DNA from: Mycobacterium sp. 1274761.0 | GTDB lineage: Bacteria; Actinomycetota; Actinomycetes; Mycobacteriales; Mycobacteriaceae | Reading direction: 5' to 3' | DNA length: 64,000 nucleotides | Assembly: GCF_001668615.1 (NCBI RefSeq) | Contig: NZ_LZMC01000057.1 | Location: forward strand, 1 to 64,000 | Part shown: positions 26,886 to 35,471 of the stretch, piece by piece | How positions within the stretch are numbered: position 1 is the first letter of the stretch | How the letters are laid out: each line of letters opens with the position of its first letter | Notes under the pieces: model-generated | Told to the model about the DNA's origin: nothing | The model's input: only the letters and a program-made list of their open reading frames with translations | The model's database searches: none | Position numbers and translations under genes: made by a program

Positions 26886-28051
26886 TGCCCAGCCCGTTGA
26901 GCGGCAAGGCAGCCATCGTCGGAATCGGCGCCACCGACTTCTCGAAGAACTCGGGCCGAAGCGAGCTGCGGCTGGCCTCTGAAGCGGTGCTCGATGCGCT
27001 CGAGGACGCGGGTCTGACGCCGTCTGACGTGGACGGCATGGTCACGTTCACGATGGACTCCAACACCGAGGTCGCGATCGCACGCGCCACCGGCATCGGT
27101 GAGCTGAAGTTCTTCTCGAAGATTCATCACGGCGGTGGCGCCGCATGCGCGACCATTCAGCAGGCCGCGATCGCGGTCGCGACCGGGGTCGCCGATTGTG
27201 TTGTTGCGTACCGGGCGTTCAACGAACGCTCGGGTCAGCGGTTCGGCCAGGTGCAGATGCGGCTGGTGGAAAACGCCGACTCCACGGGCGTGGACAATTC
27301 GTTCTCCTACCCGCACGGGCTGTCCACACCCGCGGCGCAGGTGGCGATGATCGCCAGGCGCTACATGCACCTGTCAGGCGCGACGAGCAAGGACTTCGGA
27401 GTCGTCTCGGTGGCCGACCGCAAGCACGCGGCCAAGAACCCCAAGGCGTATTTCTACGAGAAGCCGATAACTCTTGACGATCACCAGAATTCGCGATGGA
27501 TCGCAGAGCCGCTGCGGCTGCTTGACTGCTGCCAGGAGACCGATGGGGGCGTCGCGCTGGTCGTGACGTCAGTGGAACGGGCGAACGACCTCAAGCACCG
27601 GCCTGCGGTGATCGAGGCGGCGTCGCAGGGCTCGAGCCCGGATCAATATTCGATGGTCAGCTACTACCGGCCTGAGTTGGGGCTGCCCGAGATGGGTCTG
27701 GTGGGCAGACAGTTGTGGGAGCAGTCCGGGCTGACGCCGGCCGACATCCAGACCGCGGTCCTGTATGACCACTTCACTCCGTTCACCCTGATTCAGTTGG
27801 AGGAGTTGGGGTTCTGCGGAAAGGGTGAGGCCAAGGACTTCATCGCCGACGGCGCGATCGAGGTCGGCGGCAGGCTGCCCATCAACACCCACGGCGGTCA
27901 GCTCGGTGAGGCATACATCCACGGCATGAACGGAATCGCCGAGGGCGTGCGACAGCTACGCGGTACGTCGGTCAACCCGGTGCCCGACGTCGAGCACGTG
28001 TTGGTCACCGCGGGCACCGGCGTGCCGACGTCGGGTCTCATCCTCGGCTGA
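26885..28051 (+). CDS. ltp2: Side-chain retro-aldolase Ltp2
   Basis: Thiolase-fold protein (388 aa) of the SCP-x/lipid-transfer branch with PLSGKAAIVGIGATDFS at the N-terminus, HHGGGAACATIQQAA in place of the thiolase Cys segment, YDHFTPFTLIQLE and the C-terminal NTHGGQLGEAYIHGMNG. Ltp2 cleaves the hydrated 17-side-chain CoA ester to androst-4-ene-3,17-dione and propionyl-CoA and needs the ChsH2 DUF35 domain. It is the last gene of the cyp125 operon. In M. tuberculosis it is followed by PPE63; here the exopolysaccharide locus starts instead. Confidence 0.93.
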   Translation: MPSPLSGKAAIVGIGATDFSKNSGRSELRLASEAVLDALEDAGLTPSDVDGMVTFTMDSNTEVAIARATGIGELKFFSKIHHGGGAACATIQQAAIAVATGVADCVVAYRAFNERSGQRFGQVQMRLVENADSTGVDNSFSYPHGLSTPAAQVAMIARRYMHLSGATSKDFGVVSVADRKHAAKNPKAYFYEKPITLDDHQNSRWIAEPLRLLDCCQETDGGVALVVTSVERANDLKHRPAVIEAASQGSSPDQYSMVSYYRPELGLPEMGLVGRQLWEQSGLTPADIQTAVLYDHFTPFTLIQLEELGFCGKGEAKDFIADGAIEVGGRLPINTHGGQLGEAYIHGMNGIAEGVRQLRGTSVNPVPDVEHVLVTAGTGVPTSGLILG

Positions 28052-28061
28052 AAGGCAATCT

Positions 28062-28232
28062 CTAGACCGCGAATGCGGGTTCGTAGGCTTCGAATACCGC
28101 GCAGCGGGGTAGGCCGACGAGCGCCCGCGCGGTCCAGCGCCGCGCCAGATGCGGGATGAAGCCCTCGACCGTGACGCTGGCCGAATTCGTCTTGAGCGTC
28201 GACAGCCGAGACCAGGCCTCGGGTCCGATCAC
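28062..28232 (-). pseudogene. Possible C-terminal gene remnant next to ltp2
   Basis: An uninterrupted minus-strand frame encodes about 56 residues with ordinary composition, including LARRWTARALVGLP and a natural-looking stop (TAG), but the N-terminal part ends at an in-frame stop near 28250 and there is no good ribosome site before GTG 28232. It looks like the tail of a gene cut off at the junction between the steroid operon and the exopolysaccharide locus. I could not assign a family; it may also be chance. Confidence 0.25.
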
Positions 28233-28321
28233 CCTTGAAGGTGAGCATCAGTGCCTGCTGGCATCTGGCATTGCCCTAGCGGGCCCTGCGATGGCGAAGC
28301 GTCTCCGGACGAGCGAGAGGG

Positions 28322-28340
28322 CCACCGAGCTCCTCGGTGG
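28322..28340 (+). terminator. Hairpin terminator-like element before the exopolysaccharide locus
   Basis: CCACCGAG (28322-28329) and CTCGGTGG (28333-28340) form a perfect 8-bp stem with a 3-nt loop, followed by TAGTTCCGTT. It lies about 270 bp downstream of ltp2 and just before the first locus-specific motif, so it plausibly insulates the two transcription units. Confidence 0.5.
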
Positions 28341-28359
28341 TAGTTCCGTTGCCTATGCA

Positions 28360-28376
28360 GATTGCTAAATCTGCAC
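28360..28376 (+). promoter_or_regulatory. Exopolysaccharide-locus motif, copy A
   Basis: GATTGCTAAATCTGCAC, part of a larger dyad GCAGATT-GCTA-AATCTGC (28357-28374). It shares the 15-base core TTGCYRAATCTGCAC with copies at 42902 and 48682. Located about 450 bp upstream of the first exopolysaccharide gene, so it may serve a promoter of a long leader. Confidence 0.55.
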
Positions 28377-28762
28377 ATAGATGCACATAACCTACGCGTA
28401 ACCCGGCGAAAATCCGCCCGTGTCCTGCGTACTGATGCCAACAGAAAAAAGCAGGTACAACGGTAAACACAGTGGTCAGGGTTTGGTGGACGAAAGCCTG
28501 AAACGGCGGTCGCTCCATAAAACGCACAACAAATTTGCTAGATTCGCCTTGCCGGGCGAAAGTCCGGGTGGTAGCTTCCCTCTTCATAAGGACCGTCGGG
28601 CGGGGCAATCTCACGATCAGCTAATCCGATGAAATTTGCACATCGTTAATCGGACATTGCGGAACTCTCAAGCAAAGGGGGGCCTGTGCCACGGCAAGGA
28701 ATTCGTTTCGGGAAGCCACCGTCAACTCGTCGCGCCTGCCGCTCATGGCGCGCTTCGATAGC

Positions 28763-28797
28763 CGGCGGAGTCGGCGTACCCCTCGTCGACTCCGCCG
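28763..28797 (+). promoter_or_regulatory. Strong hairpin just upstream of the priming transferase start
   Basis: Arms CGGCGGAGTCG (28763-28773) and CGACTCCGCCG (28787-28797) pair perfectly over 11 bp with a 13-nt loop. It ends 22 bp before ATG 28820. No U-tract follows, so attenuation, RNA protection or a protein-binding site are all possible. Confidence 0.55.
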
Positions 28798-28819
28798 ACT
28801 CTCTAACCAGGTGTAAGCG

Positions 28820-30358
28820 ATGGTGATCCAGCAAGGCCAGCGTGCTTTCATCGAAGCACCGGATGACGCCCTTGCGTCACATCGAGCAGAACTCGCGGTG
28901 GTCGCCTCGCACGCAGTCGAGGCGAATGAGGCTCCCGTTCGACGTCTGAATTGGGTACGGCGATACACAAACTGGTTGCGGATAACCGACACTGCTGTCG
29001 TCGCCGTCGCCGTCCTGCTCGCGCAGTACGTGCGCTTCGGCAGCACCCCCGCCGCGGCAGGCCACTACGAAACGGTCTACTCGGCGGTTCTGGCCGCGAT
29101 CTGGCTGGCCGCCCTGGCGGGTATGCGCACCCGCTCCCCCAAGTACATCGGCGCGGGCATCGAAGAATATCGGCGGGTAGTGGCGGCGTCCTTCTGGACC
29201 TTCGGCGCGGTGGCCATCGCCGAACTGCTGATGAAACTCGAAGTTTCGCGCGGCTACCTCGCTGTCGCGCTTCCGGTCGGGATCGTCGGTCTCGTCCTGA
29301 GCCGTTGGCAATGGCGCGGATACGTGGTTCGCCAGCGCAGGATGGGCAGCTGCCAGACCACGGTGCTCGCGATCGGCGACCGGAACGCGGTGGTCAATCT
29401 CGCCGACGAGCTGACCAGCAGCCCGGATTACGGATACCGCGTCGTCGGGATCGCGATTCCCGGCTATGGACCGCCGCGTGAAGAGCACCTCACGATCAAC
29501 GATCGGCAGATCCCCGTCATCGGCGGCGAAGGTCATGTGCTGGAAGCCATTCGCAGTCGAGGTGTCGACAAGGTGGCGATCGCGGGGACGGATCACTTCG
29601 GCGTCACAGGGATTCGCCGGCTCATGTGGGAGCTCGAACCGATGGGCGTCGAACTCGTCGTATCGCCAGGAGTGATGGACGTCGCGCGCTCGCGATTGGT
29701 GATGCGACCGATCGCTGGCCTGCCGCTTCTCTACATCGACAAGCCGCAATACCATGGCGCGAAGCGGTTCGAGAAACGCGCGTTCGACTTCACGTTCGCG
29801 GTGGCGGCGCTGACAGCCAGCCTGCCGCTGCTATTGATTGCGGCCTTGGCGATCAAAATCACAAGCAAGGGGCCGATCTTCTACAGAGCGGAACGCATCG
29901 GCATGGACGGCAGGCCGTTCATGATGTTCAAGTTCCGCACGATGGTCGAGGATGCCGATCGGGAGTTGGCCACCCTGCTCTCCGCCAACGAATCTGACGG
30001 CCTGCTCTTCAAGATGAAGAACGACCCCCGCGTCACTCCGGTGGGCCGGGTTCTGCGCCGGTTCAGCGTCGACGAGCTCCCGCAGTTCATCAATGTGCTT
30101 CGTCGGGAGATGAGCGTGGTCGGGCCTCGGCCGCCACTCCGGCGCGAAGTCGAGGCTTATGACGACGACGTCCAGCGACGGCTCCTCGTGAAGCCCGGCG
30201 TGACGGGCCTGTGGCAGGTGAGCGGAAGGTCGGACCTGCCCTGGGATAAGTCGGTGCGCCTTGACCTTTCGTATGTCGACAACTGGTCGATGGTGGGCGA
30301 CATCCTGATCATCGCCAAGACATTGCGCGCAGTGGTCGAGCGCCGAGGAGCGTACTGA
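28820..30358 (+). CDS. Polyprenyl-phosphate sugar-1-phosphate transferase (WcaJ/WbaP type)
   Basis: Initiating transferase of a lipid-linked polysaccharide pathway (512 aa). Four N-terminal membrane helices lie near residues 53-73, 88-104, 117-134 and 142-160, followed by a cytosolic CoA-binding-like region. A further helix sits near 325-350, then the catalytic Bac_transf domain with FKFRTM, DPRVTPVGRVLRR, DELPQF, VVGPRPPL and KPGVTGLWQVSGRS. It transfers a hexose-1-phosphate from an NDP-sugar to the polyprenyl-phosphate carrier. ATG 28820 has only a weak AGGTG upstream; GTG 28823 is an alternative. First gene of the plus-strand block. Confidence 0.9.
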   Translation: MVIQQGQRAFIEAPDDALASHRAELAVVASHAVEANEAPVRRLNWVRRYTNWLRITDTAVVAVAVLLAQYVRFGSTPAAAGHYETVYSAVLAAIWLAALAGMRTRSPKYIGAGIEEYRRVVAASFWTFGAVAIAELLMKLEVSRGYLAVALPVGIVGLVLSRWQWRGYVVRQRRMGSCQTTVLAIGDRNAVVNLADELTSSPDYGYRVVGIAIPGYGPPREEHLTINDRQIPVIGGEGHVLEAIRSRGVDKVAIAGTDHFGVTGIRRLMWELEPMGVELVVSPGVMDVARSRLVMRPIAGLPLLYIDKPQYHGAKRFEKRAFDFTFAVAALTASLPLLLIAALAIKITSKGPIFYRAERIGMDGRPFMMFKFRTMVEDADRELATLLSANESDGLLFKMKNDPRVTPVGRVLRRFSVDELPQFINVLRREMSVVGPRPPLRREVEAYDDDVQRRLLVKPGVTGLWQVSGRSDLPWDKSVRLDLSYVDNWSMVGDILIIAKTLRAVVERRGAY

Positions 30359-30399
30359 GGCAACCGCAGCCCAGTACCGAAACCGAAGGGGTAAGACAA

Positions 30400-31647
30400 G
30401 TGCGCTGCAGGCTGTGCAATTCGATCCGTCTGGTCAGTGTGGTGGACCTGGGTGCCACCCCGCCGTGTGAGAAGTTCCTCACCGCAGACGAACTCGACTA
30501 TCCGGAGCTCACCTACCCGCTTCACCTGCGGGTCTGCGAGAACTGCCTGTTGTTGCAGATTCCGGCACTGATCACACCAGAGGAAACATTCACCGAATAC
30601 GCATACTTCTCGTCGTACTCCGACACCTGGGTCGCGCACGCGAGAACCTTTGTCGAGGACACGGCCGAAAGGCTTGCGCTCGACAACAACTCGTTCATGA
30701 TCGAGGTCGCGAGCAACGACGGGTACCTCCTGCAGCACGCCCTCGACAGGGGCATCCCCTGCTTGGGCATCGAACCCTCGGTCAATGTCGGCTTGGCCGC
30801 GCGGCGGCGTGGGGTACCCACCGAGACCGCATTCTTGAACGAAGGCTTGGCAGCGTCACTTCGAGCGACACACGGCCCAGCTGACCTCGTTGTCGCCAAC
30901 AACGTCTACGCCCATATTCCGGATCTGCTCGGCTTCACCCGATCGCTTCGTGCGTTGCTCGCAGACGACGGCTGGTTGAGCATCGAGGTTCACCACGCGC
31001 TGAACCTGGTTGGCCTCGGCCAGTTCGACTCGATCTATCACGAGCATTTCCAGTACTACACCGTGCTTTCCGCGACACGGGCACTCGCCACGGCAGGACT
31101 GACTGTGGTCGACGTCGAGCTGCTGCCCACTCACGGTGGAAGCATCAGGATCTGGGCCCGCCCCGATGAGGCAGCCGGAGTGCCGAGTGGGCGCGTCGAT
31201 GAGGCGCTGCGGATCGAACGAGAGGCCGGACTGCATCACGTCGGCGGCTATCTCACACTCCGTCGGCGCACCGAGGCCATCCGCCACGCACTGCTGCGCT
31301 TCTTGCTCGACTGCCGCGCGGAAGACAAGCGGGTCGTCGGCTACGGTGCACCCGGTAAGGGAAACACGCTGCTGAACTACTGCGGCATTCGCAGTGATCT
31401 GCTCTCGTACACCGTCGACCGCAATCCTTACAAGCACGGGCGCTTCACGCCGGGAACGCGGATCCCCATATACGAGCCGGCCCAGATCGAAACGGATCGA
31501 CCGGATGTCGTAGTAGTGCTGCCGTGGAACCTCGAAGCCGAATTGACCGAGCAACTCGCCTACATCGCCGAATGGGGTGGCCAGCTCGTCTTTCCACTGC
31601 CCACGCTGCGCGTGGTCAAACCGACTCTTGAAAGCAACAGGAGGTAG
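30400..31647 (+). CDS. NDP-sugar C-methyltransferase, canonical copy
   Basis: SAM-dependent C-methyltransferase of the TylC3/TcaB9 type (415 aa). The N-terminal zinc module has CRLC and CENC pairs. The SAM site is IEVASNDGYLLQ near residue 100. The catalytic segment SIYHEHFQYY keeps the Tyr, Glu and His used in the family to deprotonate a 4-keto sugar. The C-terminal domain has GYGAPGKGNTLLNYC. It should add a methyl branch at C3 of an NDP-4-keto-6-deoxyhexose. GTG 30400 with a weak upstream purine run. A second, altered paralog lies at 35472. Confidence 0.82.
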   Translation: MRCRLCNSIRLVSVVDLGATPPCEKFLTADELDYPELTYPLHLRVCENCLLLQIPALITPEETFTEYAYFSSYSDTWVAHARTFVEDTAERLALDNNSFMIEVASNDGYLLQHALDRGIPCLGIEPSVNVGLAARRRGVPTETAFLNEGLAASLRATHGPADLVVANNVYAHIPDLLGFTRSLRALLADDGWLSIEVHHALNLVGLGQFDSIYHEHFQYYTVLSATRALATAGLTVVDVELLPTHGGSIRIWARPDEAAGVPSGRVDEALRIEREAGLHHVGGYLTLRRRTEAIRHALLRFLLDCRAEDKRVVGYGAPGKGNTLLNYCGIRSDLLSYTVDRNPYKHGRFTPGTRIPIYEPAQIETDRPDVVVVLPWNLEAELTEQLAYIAEWGGQLVFPLPTLRVVKPTLESNRR

Positions 31648-31649
31648 TC

Positions 31650-32462
31650 ATGAAGGTTGTTCTGTTTTGCGGTGGTTACGGGATGCGGATGCGCAACAGC
31701 GTCGACGACGACATTCCCAAGCCCATGCAGATGGTCGGCCCGCGACCGCTCATCTGGCATGTCATGCGCTACTACGCGCACTTCGGCCACAAGGAGTTCA
31801 TCCTCTGCCTCGGATATGGCGCCTCACATATCAAGAACTACTTTCTCACCTACCAAGAAGCCGCCTCGAATGATTTCACAATGCGAGGCGGCGAGATACA
31901 ACTGATGCACTCAGACATCAGTGACTGGTCCATCACCTTTGTCGACACCGGTCTGACATCCGCGATCGGTGAACGCCTCAGGCGCGTACGCCCATACCTA
32001 AACGGCGACGACTACTTCCTTGCGAACTACGCCGACGTCCTCACCGATGCACCGATGGACGACGTCATCGAGAAGTTCCACCAGTCCGGCGCCGCCGCAT
32101 CGATGATGATCGTTCCGCCCCAGTCGTCGTTCCACTGCGTCGAGGCCAGTGAAGCCGGTGAGGTCAAAGACATCATCGCGGTCTCGAAATTGCCGATATG
32201 GGAAAACGGCGGCTTCTTCGTCCTGTCCCAGACCGTCTTCGACTATCTACCGGAAGGTGGCTGCCTGGTCGAGGACGCCTGCGCCACATTGGCCGGTGAG
32301 GGAAGGCTGTTCGGCTACAAGTACGACGGTTTCTGGAAGCCCGCGGACACCTTTAAGGAACGTGCCGAGCTCGACGCTCGGTACAACAGCGGCGACCGGC
32401 CCTGGATGGTGTGGGACGGCGCGGCCGGCAGTGGTCATCGTCAGACGAGTGGCGTGTCGTGA
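31650..32462 (+). CDS. rfbF: Glucose-1-phosphate cytidylyltransferase-like enzyme
   Basis: Sugar nucleotidyltransferase of 270 aa. The N-terminus CGGYGMRMRN...DDIPKPM is a variant of the family GGxGTRLxxxTxxxPKPM. LIWHVMRYY, CLGYGASHIKNYF and GFFVLSQTVFDYL match glucose-1-phosphate cytidylyltransferases, which make CDP-glucose for CDP-deoxysugars. The Thr-Arg of the usual GTRL is changed to Met-Arg here. AGGAGG at 31640-31645 precedes ATG 31650. CDP specificity is inferred from overall similarity and the methyltransferase neighbours. Confidence 0.8.
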   Translation: MKVVLFCGGYGMRMRNSVDDDIPKPMQMVGPRPLIWHVMRYYAHFGHKEFILCLGYGASHIKNYFLTYQEAASNDFTMRGGEIQLMHSDISDWSITFVDTGLTSAIGERLRRVRPYLNGDDYFLANYADVLTDAPMDDVIEKFHQSGAAASMMIVPPQSSFHCVEASEAGEVKDIIAVSKLPIWENGGFFVLSQTVFDYLPEGGCLVEDACATLAGEGRLFGYKYDGFWKPADTFKERAELDARYNSGDRPWMVWDGAAGSGHRQTSGVS

Positions 32463-33211
32463 CCCTCACAAAGCTCGCCCGCAGAACGTCGCGGCGGGTG
32501 CAATCGCTAGTGCGCTGGCAATGGCGCGTGAACTCACGGGACGTCCGCCGGTTCGACCGCACATTCGACATCGACACCGCAGGGACGTTGGAGCCGACAG
32601 AGCTGACCGTCAAGGCCGGGGATGCTGCGGACGGTTTCGTATATGTCGGCACGCCGCTTCGCCTGGCGCGCTGGTGGCTGACTGCCCTCCCGCAGAACCG
32701 CTGCGATTTCACCTTCATCGACATGGGTTCTGGTAAAGGTCGGGTGCTCGTATTCGCCGCGCAGGCCGGATTCGCGCGGGCGGTCGGTATCGAATTCGCT
32801 GAGGAGCTGCACGCGATCGCTTTGGCCAACGCGCACAAGGCCCGTGCGCATGGACTCGCAATCGAACCCGTCCTCGGTGATGCCGGGACATTCGAATTCC
32901 CCGACGAGCCACTGATCGTGCACTTCAACAATCCGTTTCATGAACGTGTGATGCGCAGGGTAATCGCCAATCTGACAGCCTCCTACCAAGCGCATCCGCG
33001 GCCGATTATCGTAATTTTCCAACAGATGACCGACGAGGACCCGGCGCATCGAACCGACAACTTGGCCCTCCTTGCATCTGTGCCGTATCTGACGGAGCGG
33101 ACGCTCGAGCTTCCATCCGGCGCGATAGACCGCAGACTGTTGGCTCCTTACACCGTTCGCATCTATGAGTCGGTCGAAGCCTTTCGGTCTGTGACGGCGG
33201 CATTGCGATGA
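32459..33211 (+). CDS. Class I SAM-dependent methyltransferase-like protein
   Basis: 250 aa with SAM motif I FIDMGSGKGRVLVFAAQ near residue 83 and AVGIEFAEELHAIA, then an unusual IVHFNNPFHERVM in place of the normal motif IV. The N-terminal 40 residues are very basic. The acceptor is unknown; O-methylation of a sugar intermediate is a reasonable inference from context. GTG 32459 overlaps the rfbF stop (GTGA), and its stop overlaps the PIG-L start. Confidence 0.7.
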   Translation: MTLTKLARRTSRRVQSLVRWQWRVNSRDVRRFDRTFDIDTAGTLEPTELTVKAGDAADGFVYVGTPLRLARWWLTALPQNRCDFTFIDMGSGKGRVLVFAAQAGFARAVGIEFAEELHAIALANAHKARAHGLAIEPVLGDAGTFEFPDEPLIVHFNNPFHERVMRRVIANLTASYQAHPRPIIVIFQQMTDEDPAHRTDNLALLASVPYLTERTLELPSGAIDRRLLAPYTVRIYESVEAFRSVTAALR

Positions 33212-33879
33212 TCAGTCTCACCGCAGGGAAGATCAACGAAATAGCAGTCGTCGGCGCCCATTGCGACGACATCGCCATCGGCATGGGCGGCACGTTGATG
33301 ACACTTGCCGCCGTCAATCCCGGATTGCGGGTGCACGCCCTGGTCCTCGCCGGAGGCGGCACCGAACGTGAAGAGGAAGAGCAGGACGCGCTTTTCGCGT
33401 TCTGTCCTGGTGCTGAGCTGACGCTGACAGTTCTCGGCTTTCGCGACGGTAGGGCGCCGGCGAACTGGGACTCGATCAAGGATCGGCTTAGCGACTTCCG
33501 GAACTCTTGCGATCCGCAGGTCGTGTTCGGTCCGCAGCGCGATGATGCGCATCAGGATCATCGGCTGCTGGCTCGGCTGCTGCCGACCGAGTTCCGCAAC
33601 CACCTCATTCTCGGGTACGAAATCTTGAAGTGGGAGACGGATACCGTGCGGCCCAGCATTTTCCATCCCATCGACACCCACGTGGCCGAAGAAAAGGCGC
33701 GTCTGCTGCTCAAGCACTATCCGTCGCAGATCGCTCACGATTGGTTCGACGAACAAGCCTTTCTCGGTCTTTCGCGACTGCGTGGCGTGCAGTGCCGCAG
33801 CCGACACGCGGAAGGCTTCGTTCTCGAGAAAGCCAGCATCACCTTCGAGCGCTGCTCCGGCGCCGACAGGACAGCGTGA
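33208..33879 (+). CDS. PIG-L/LmbE-family deacetylase
   Basis: 223 aa. The zinc-binding signature is AHCDDIAIGMGGTL near residue 16, with the second element PQRDDAHQDHRLL near residue 109. The family removes N-acetyl groups from sugar derivatives, so a nucleotide-sugar or lipid-linked acetamido sugar is a plausible substrate here. The usual HPDD is HCDD in this protein. ATG overlaps the preceding methyltransferase stop (ATGA). Confidence 0.8.
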   Translation: MISLTAGKINEIAVVGAHCDDIAIGMGGTLMTLAAVNPGLRVHALVLAGGGTEREEEEQDALFAFCPGAELTLTVLGFRDGRAPANWDSIKDRLSDFRNSCDPQVVFGPQRDDAHQDHRLLARLLPTEFRNHLILGYEILKWETDTVRPSIFHPIDTHVAEEKARLLLKHYPSQIAHDWFDEQAFLGLSRLRGVQCRSRHAEGFVLEKASITFERCSGADRTA

Positions 33880-33890
33880 AAGGACAGCAG

Positions 33891-34919
33891 ATGCGAGTGT
33901 TGGTAACAGGCCACCAGGGCTACCTCGGCACCGTGATGGTGCCCATCCTGCAGGCCGCTGGACACAACATCACCGGGTTGGATTCGGGCCTATTCGAAAA
34001 TTGTGTGCTGGGCGACGAACCGCAGGAGCCACCGGCGATCCGCACCGATCTTCGCGACGTGACGATTGACCAATTGACGGGCTTCGACGCGGTCATCCAC
34101 CTCGCTGCCCTGTCGAACGATCCGCTCGGCGCCCTTGCCCCGGAGATCACCTACGACATCAACCATCACGCGTCAGTCCGACTGGCGAAGCTAGCCAAAT
34201 CCGCTGGTGTCAACCGCTTCCTGTATGCCTCAACATGCTCGGTATACGGGTCCGCCGGTGACAACCTGGTGACCGAGGACGCGCCGCTGCGGCCGTTGAC
34301 GCCGTACGCGGAGAGCAAGGTGCGAGTGGAGGATGATGTCGCAAACATCGCCGATTCGTCGTTCTCCCCGGTCTTTTTGCGTAATGCGACCGCATTCGGG
34401 TTCTCCCCGCGGCTCCGCGCTGACATCGTGCTCAACAACCTGGTCGCCCACGCCGTGCTCACCGGTAACGTCCTCGTGCTTTCGGACGGCACACCGTGGC
34501 GTCCACTGGTGCATGCGCGTGACATTGCCTCGGCGTTTCTGACCGCGCTCGAGGCGCCGATCGACAAAGTTCATTGCCGTGCCTACAACGTAGGAACCGA
34601 GATGAACAACGTCACCGTGGCCGAGATAGCACAGGCCGTGGTCGAGGCGGTAGCCGGTTCTGAGCTGATGATCACCGGTGAGTCCGGGCCCGATCCGCGG
34701 TCCTACCGCGTGGACTTCTCCGCGTTTCGTGATGCACTGGGTTTCGAAGCGGCGTGGTCCATTGCCGATGGTGCAGCCGAGTTGTATCGCGAATACTCCC
34801 GGGCGGGGCTGACTTCCGACGATTTCGCGAAGAAATTCACGCGACTGCCGCATCTGCAGAGCCTGCGCGACAGCGGCATCCTGGATTCGTCGATGCGTAG
34901 GGTTACGACAGATGCGTGA
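33891..34919 (+). CDS. NAD-dependent sugar epimerase/reductase (extended SDR)
   Basis: 342 aa with VTGHQGYLG at residues 5-13, HLAALSNDP, STCSVYG and the catalytic YAESK. The DE pair of NDP-hexose 4,6-dehydratases (TDEVYG) is missing, so it is more likely an epimerase or 4-ketoreductase than a dehydratase. AAGGA at 33880-33884 places the start at ATG 33891; the longer frame from 33630 is inside the deacetylase. Its last 17 bp overlap the convergent cupin gene. Confidence 0.8.
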   Translation: MRVLVTGHQGYLGTVMVPILQAAGHNITGLDSGLFENCVLGDEPQEPPAIRTDLRDVTIDQLTGFDAVIHLAALSNDPLGALAPEITYDINHHASVRLAKLAKSAGVNRFLYASTCSVYGSAGDNLVTEDAPLRPLTPYAESKVRVEDDVANIADSSFSPVFLRNATAFGFSPRLRADIVLNNLVAHAVLTGNVLVLSDGTPWRPLVHARDIASAFLTALEAPIDKVHCRAYNVGTEMNNVTVAEIAQAVVEAVAGSELMITGESGPDPRSYRVDFSAFRDALGFEAAWSIADGAAELYREYSRAGLTSDDFAKKFTRLPHLQSLRDSGILDSSMRRVTTDA

Positions 34920-35457
34920 ACAGTTCAGCCCAGCTGCCGGCGCCCGCGTCACGTTCCGACACCACCGTGACCGGAAGCGGCCATGCGATCGCAAGGTCTG
35001 GGTCATGGTAGGCGACGGCTAGGTCCTCGGCGGGATCATGCGGCCGATCGATCCGGTAGCACACGTCCGCGGTGGCGGATAGCGCCTGGAAGCCATGGAG
35101 AAAACCTGGGGGGACGTAGAGATGACGAAAGGCGTTGTCGTCCAGTATGAATGCCTGCTGTCGGCCGAAGGTCGGCGATTTCCTCCGGATGTCGACGAGG
35201 ACATCGTGCACGGCACCGTGGGCGCAGCGCACCAGCTTGGCCTCTCCGCGTCCGGAGCGGCCATGCATGCCGCGAATCACCCCTTGGTGCGAACGGGATT
35301 GGGAGTCCTGGACAAACGAGGCAGCTACTCCGGGATTGCCGAGATACTCATCGAAGAGGTCGGCGTCGAACGTACGGGTGAACAAACCGCGATCGTCACG
35401 GAAGGGCTGTGGAATCAACACCAGGACGTCGACGAGCGAGGTCGTTTCGATACGCAT
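34903..35457 (-). CDS. RmlC-like NDP-sugar epimerase (cupin)
   Basis: 184 aa of the dTDP-4-dehydrorhamnose 3,5-epimerase family: QDSQSRSHQGVIRGMH, KLVRCAHGAVHDVLVDIR, SPTFG and YVPPGFLHGF. The catalytic His of RGMH is kept, but the Tyr of the usual DYY-P segment reads RPHDP here, as in some mono-epimerases or isomerases, so a complete 3,5-epimerisation is uncertain. It is convergent with the epimerase (17-bp overlap). Its start is only 14 bp from the divergent methyltransferase start. Confidence 0.82.
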   Translation of the reverse strand: MRIETTSLVDVLVLIPQPFRDDRGLFTRTFDADLFDEYLGNPGVAASFVQDSQSRSHQGVIRGMHGRSGRGEAKLVRCAHGAVHDVLVDIRRKSPTFGRQQAFILDDNAFRHLYVPPGFLHGFQALSATADVCYRIDRPHDPAEDLAVAYHDPDLAIAWPLPVTVVSERDAGAGSWAELFTHLS

Positions 35458-35471
35458 TGGGTAATGGTGTC

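Larger units (their letters stand above)
28341..28819 (+). promoter_or_regulatory. Long regulatory region and leader upstream of the priming transferase
   Basis: About 480 bp without a convincing gene and clearly richer in A/T than the flanks. It holds motif copy A (28360-28376), an extended -10-like TGCTAGATT at 28537-28545, a stem-loop with TCCGAT (28625-28630) and ATCGGA (28649-28654), and an 11-bp perfect stem at 28763-28773/28787-28797 just upstream of the start codon. If transcription starts near 28551, the leader would be about 270 nt. Confidence 0.5.

Noticed and set aside
28276-28614. 112-codon minus-strand frame upstream of the priming transferase
   Set aside because: It crosses the terminator-like hairpin and motif copy A and has no family features; more likely chance in a low-GC regulatory stretch.
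28545-28700. Known riboswitch class (c-di-AMP, cobalamin, SAM) in the leader
   Set aside because: I compared remembered consensus cores by eye and found no convincing match, so only unspecified structure is reported.
33891-34919. Calling the extended SDR a 4,6-dehydratase
   Set aside because: The conserved Asp-Glu after the Thr (TDEVYG) is absent; the segment is STCSVYG.
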